Source: Verrucomicrobia bacterium UBA1731
Lineage (GTDB): Bacteria > Verrucomicrobiota > Kiritimatiellia > RFP12 > UBA1067
Reading direction: 5' to 3'
Assembly (NCBI GenBank): GCA_002317575.1
Contig: DCIH01000086.1
Location: forward strand, 1 to 9,351
Length of the DNA stretch: 9,351 nt
Shown: one piece after another, positions 6,493-9,351 of the stretch
Layout of the letters: each line of letters begins with the position of its first letter
Position numbering within the stretch: the stretch's first letter is position 1
Notes under the pieces: model-generated
What the model saw: only the letters and a program-made list of their open reading frames with translations
Database searches by the model: none
Told to the model about the DNA's origin: nothing
Program-made: the position numbers and the translations under genes

Positions 6493-6881
6493 CACAGCAC
6501 CTCCTTTTCCGCCGGCAGCCGATGGGCCTCGAGCCGCTCGCGCCAGAGCAGAATCTGGTCGGCGAATGTTTCGGCGTACGCCTCCCAGCCGCCTTCGTCT
6601 TCATCAAAGAAAACCGCCGGACGGCGATCCGTGAGGAATACGTCCGAACCCTGCACGGAAAGGGTCGCCCCGTGCGCGCCCTGCCAAAAGAAGTTCGCCT
6701 CCAGCGCGGCCCGCTCGAATTCCGCGACATCACACCCGTCCGTCGATCCGATCAGCGCGCGCGCGTAGACCACATCCGTCGCGTCGACGGGAACGATGAA
6801 CGTCACGGTCGTGCCGCGGACGTCCACATCCGCCGCGCCGCCGCGCCCGATCAGCGATTTCGCCTTTTCGAAAACATCCAT
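6492..6881 (-). CDS. CesT family type III secretion chaperone
   Basis: This 129-residue, acidic, cytosolic protein matches the CesT-type secretion chaperone pattern well. It has an N-terminal helix (MDVFEKAKSLIG), a beta segment (17-33), and a second block with the hallmark ALEANFF (59-65) followed by GATLSVQGSDVFLTDRRPAV (71-90). A terminal amphipathic helix ends in ADQILLWRERLEAH (107-120). The length is the class norm. These chaperones dimerise, bind the first 50-150 residues of a cognate effector and deliver it to the export ATPase. The ATG at 6881 has AAAGGA 8 bases upstream. The stop codon overlaps the start of the next gene, which is itself CesT-like, so both probably serve the large protein downstream. 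An 84-base gap separates it from the DUF5107 gene; transcription could begin there, but no convincing promoter is visible. Confidence 0.78.
   Translation of the reverse strand: MDVFEKAKSLIGRGGAADVDVRGTTVTFIVPVDATDVVYARALIGSTDGCDVAEFERAALEANFFWQGAHGATLSVQGSDVFLTDRRPAVFFDEDEGGWEAYAETFADQILLWRERLEAHRLPAEKEVL
6499..6506 (-). promoter_or_regulatory. Strong Shine-Dalgarno for the second chaperone
   Basis: AAGGAGGT is a full anti-16S match placed 6 bases before the ATG at 6492, within the last codons of the first chaperone gene. It decides between that ATG and the GTG at 6495. The spacing is identical to that at the next junction. Confidence 0.85.
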
Positions 6882-6965
6882 TCCAACCGTCCTTTCGTCA
6901 CCGCCCGACAGGGCTTTGATCTTGTTACGCCGTTGCCGCCCAAAGGTTACATTCCATCCAGGAGG
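6882..6965. other. 84-base intergenic gap between the DUF5107 gene and the chaperone cassette
   Basis: Apart from the AAAGGA ribosome-binding site at 6890-6895 (minus strand), the gap holds nothing firm. I looked for a promoter driving the chaperone-effector genes and found no -35/-10 pair at acceptable spacing. A 4-bp stem (GCCC/GGGC, 6903-6914) is too short to call a terminator. Whether the cassette is co-transcribed with the DUF5107 gene therefore stays open. Confidence 0.5.
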
Positions 6966-9351
6966 TCATTTTGCGCGGGGCGCTCCCTTTCCGAGATTCT
7001 CGGGATAGGTGTTCGCCTTCGCCTCGTCGCCCAGCGCACGCCAGGCCTCGGCCCAGCTTTCGTGCGCGTCGCAACCGTGCTCGGACGGCAACACCGTGAT
7101 CTTCTCGAGAAACTTCACGCAATCCGCCGCGCGCCCGGCCTTCACGAGCGCCTGGGCGTGGAGGATTTCCAGCGCGTCGTTCCCGGGGAAACGCTTCAAA
7201 TAGTCCTCGCCGAACACGATGACATCGCGCCAGTCCTTCCGGTCGGCGAAATGCATCATCAACGCGCGACCGACCCGCCACGAATCGCCCTTTTGACGCG
7301 CCTGGAAGAGGTCGTTGACGCGGTTCGCGCCGTTTTTGAACTTGGCGCGAAACAGATAGAACGCCGAATCGGACGCATCCCGCACGTCGTCCAACAGGAC
7401 AAGCGCGTCCTTTTCGCGGCCGATCGCCGAGAACCAAACCGCGCAAAGATAACGCCACTGCCAGGCGGAAGACCTGTTCGCCGCCCACGCGAGCGCGCCC
7501 GCGTCGGTCGGCCGGTGCGGCGCCAACCGCGGCAACGGCATCTTGGCGGCGGTCTCAAGCTGCGCGTCGTCGTCCAGGGAACGCGCCAGCCAAACACGGG
7601 CGAGCATGGATTCGCCGGCGATCGACATCCAAAGCGCACGCGCCTCTTCCGTAAAGCCGATTTCCGCGTAGCGGTCGGCGAGACCGAGGATCGTCTCCTC
7701 TGGAAACTCCCCGCGCACGAGCGAACGGAAATCCTCTGCCGTGAGCGCGCCCAGCTCCTTGCGTTCGTGCCGCAGCGCATGGTCGAGCGGAAAGAGCCGC
7801 AGCGCCATGTCCGAAAGCTTCAGCGCGCGGTCGGGTTCGTTCAACTTCCGGTGCGCCGCGACGCGCAGGAAGAACGCTTCTGGATTGTGCGAATTCGCCT
7901 GCCAGCTCCTGACAGCCCGTTCGAGCGCGGCGCGCGTCTCGCCGCACTTGAACGCGCATTTCGACATCAGCGCGTACGCCGAACTGCGAAAGTCCGGGCG
8001 GTAGGCGGCGAGCCCCAGACGCTCTTCGGCGCGTGCGTAATCGCCCAACTTGAACGACGCCATGCCGTCCGCGTAATTCGCCGCCGCGTCGTACGTGTCC
8101 ACGGCGAGCGAACGCTCGGCCCAATCACGCGCTTCGCGCCAACGGCCGTGACGGCAGGCGAGCGACGCGAGCGCGTTGAACGCGGGCGGATAGACGGCTT
8201 CGACGGCAAGTGCGGCCTTGAGTTCCCGTTCGGCATCCGCGTCGTGGCGAGACGCCAGATGACGCACGCCCCGGAGCCAATGGCCGTAGGCGGATGCCCA
8301 GTTGAAGTTCGTGGGCATGTTCAGGGGACGCGTCACGAGGTTCGTGTGCGCAAGCATCTCCTTCAGCTGCCCTTCGCTGCGGATCGCGCCCCAGCGCTCC
8401 TCGAACGTGTCCGTTGCGCCCGGCATGAATGTTGCGTTCGGGAACGGCGAAAGATCCGCCTTGCCTTCCGGCTGCTGAAAAAGCCGCCCGCTCTGGAGTT
8501 CGGCGTACTGGCCGTCCGTGTCCGTGAGCAGATCCTCCCAGATGGCGCCGTCGCGCGCGTGGGACCACAGCCACAGCTTGCGCCCGTACTTCTCGCCCAC
8601 GGCGTTCCAGTGGTAGGAACCGAAGCTCCACTCCGGCCACCAAATCGCGAAGAGCCGGGTGTCGCCGTTCACGACGTGCAGGCTCTTGTGGCTGCCGAAG
8701 TCGTTGCCGGCGTAGGAGTCCATCTTGTGGCCTTCTTCGTCCACGGGCCACGGGTGGGGATCGCCGGGATGTCCGATCTGGTGCGTGCCGGGATAGTGGA
8801 ACGTCGCCCCGCCGCGCGCCGAATACGCGCCCGTCATCCACTGGTAGTAGGGGCCTTCGAGATTCGCGCCGTTGAACCACATGGTGCGCGTGGTGAAGAA
8901 ATCCTCGCCGTCGCGGAGCAGCACCTCAACTTGCCAGGTCGTGTCGTTTATGTACTCGGTGTTGGACGCAAAATAGCTCACGCTGTGGTCCGCATTCGTG
9001 CGCACGGTCCAGTCGACGGGCGTCGCGGTCGAGGGCGCGTGTCCGACGATGCCGAAGTTGAACTCGATGCCGCCCGAACACCACGGACCGCGCATGGAGA
9101 TGTTGCGAAACTTCACCACATGGTTGTGGTAGATGAATTCGCGGCCCGTTTCCTTGTCCACCGCGCCCCACACCTTGCCGCCCACGTCGGGCAGCATCGT
9201 CACGCGGATGCGGTCGTTTTCCAAGACGACCGTCCGCCAGCTCTGCGTGACGCCCGTTACGGACGAACCGTCGAAGAAGAAATACGGATACCGCGGCTTG
9301 TCCGTCGCCGGCACGGGATCCGGATCCGAAAACGGATACGTGAGGAAATCG
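6966..9351 (-). CDS. DUF5107 domain protein with C-terminal tetratricopeptide repeats, 5' end cut by window edge
   Basis: The window shows 794 residues with the N-terminus missing. The reading frame stays open to the right edge, and the residues before the first in-frame GTG (9314) already read TYPFSDPDPVP, typical of the start of this family, so that GTG is not the real start. Residues about 20-330 match DUF5107: YPYFFFDG, LENDRIRVTMLP, GGKVWGAVD and MRGPWCSGGIEFNFG are characteristic. DUF5107 is related to galactose-mutarotase-like beta-sandwich domains, so a carbohydrate-related role is plausible but unproven. From about 345 to the end, the Ala/Leu-rich paired helices (for example AFNALASLACRHGRWREARD) are tetratricopeptide repeats. 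The link with the downstream secretion cassette is only same-strand proximity. Confidence 0.85.
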   Translation of the reverse strand, partial: DFLTYPFSDPDPVPATDKPRYPYFFFDGSSVTGVTQSWRTVVLENDRIRVTMLPDVGGKVWGAVDKETGREFIYHNHVVKFRNISMRGPWCSGGIEFNFGIVGHAPSTATPVDWTVRTNADHSVSYFASNTEYINDTTWQVEVLLRDGEDFFTTRTMWFNGANLEGPYYQWMTGAYSARGGATFHYPGTHQIGHPGDPHPWPVDEEGHKMDSYAGNDFGSHKSLHVVNGDTRLFAIWWPEWSFGSYHWNAVGEKYGRKLWLWSHARDGAIWEDLLTDTDGQYAELQSGRLFQQPEGKADLSPFPNATFMPGATDTFEERWGAIRSEGQLKEMLAHTNLVTRPLNMPTNFNWASAYGHWLRGVRHLASRHDADAERELKAALAVEAVYPPAFNALASLACRHGRWREARDWAERSLAVDTYDAAANYADGMASFKLGDYARAEERLGLAAYRPDFRSSAYALMSKCAFKCGETRAALERAVRSWQANSHNPEAFFLRVAAHRKLNEPDRALKLSDMALRLFPLDHALRHERKELGALTAEDFRSLVRGEFPEETILGLADRYAEIGFTEEARALWMSIAGESMLARVWLARSLDDDAQLETAAKMPLPRLAPHRPTDAGALAWAANRSSAWQWRYLCAVWFSAIGREKDALVLLDDVRDASDSAFYLFRAKFKNGANRVNDLFQARQKGDSWRVGRALMMHFADRKDWRDVIVFGEDYLKRFPGNDALEILHAQALVKAGRAADCVKFLEKITVLPSEHGCDAHESWAEAWRALGDEAKANTYPENLGKGAPRAK

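Noticed and set aside
3638..6634. A 998-codon open frame on the plus strand, antisense to the large gene and both chaperones
   Set aside because: Its translation is dominated by Arg, Leu, His and Val with no domain, as expected of a frame opposite a GC-rich gene. It runs across three genes that have their own ribosome-binding sites and coupled starts.
6903..6914. GCCC-GACA-GGGC hairpin followed by T-rich bases as an intrinsic terminator
   Set aside because: The stem is only 4 bp, and the T-rich side is on the plus strand, where no gene ends.
9312..9314. GTG as start of the DUF5107 protein
   Set aside because: The frame is open to the window edge, and residues before the GTG (TYPFSDPDP) look like family sequence, so the true start lies outside.

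Overview
The window is a gene-dense, GC-rich bacterial segment. Two housekeeping genes at the left (nadC, ung) sit beside an accessory block that reads as a type III secretion chaperone-effector cassette. No rRNA, tRNA, CRISPR array, transposase or phage gene is visible. Lineage cannot be fixed from the sequence. A DUF5107-TPR protein, CesT-type chaperones and small C-terminally anchored membrane proteins together would suit the PVC group (Kiritimatiellota, Lentisphaerota or Verrucomicrobiota), but this is a weak inference.

Layout, left to right. The minus strand carries an almost complete nadC (quinolinate phosphoribosyltransferase, cut by the left edge). It is preceded by a small gene for a single-span membrane protein only 12 bases upstream, so the two look like one operon. 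A 163-base divergent intergenic region follows, with a plausible promoter on each strand. The plus strand then carries a complete ung (family 1 uracil-DNA glycosylase). An 86-base gap between convergent genes (1935-2020) holds two short palindromes that are also inverted copies of each other, a REP/BIME-like element.

The rest is all minus strand, transcribed right to left. It starts with a DUF5107 plus tetratricopeptide protein (cut by the right edge). After an 84-base gap come a 129-residue CesT-type chaperone, a second CesT-like protein of 178 residues with an acidic tail, and a 1311-residue protein I do not recognise. The last three genes are linked by two TGATG stop-start overlaps. Each overlap is preceded by a strong Shine-Dalgarno sequence at the same spacing.

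The most interesting content is this tri-cistron. The large protein has no Sec signal, a polar Ser/Gln/Asn-rich N-terminus, a long helical Lys/Ala-rich region, and several glycine-rich segments of alternating beta-like sequence separated by helices. Directly downstream of two secretion-chaperone genes, the simplest reading is a large, possibly undescribed type III effector with two dedicated chaperones. The arrangement recalls the AvrE/DspE effectors with AvrF/DspF chaperones, but I see no recognisable sequence similarity to them. No secretion apparatus gene lies in the window, so the assignment rests on the chaperones and on gene order.
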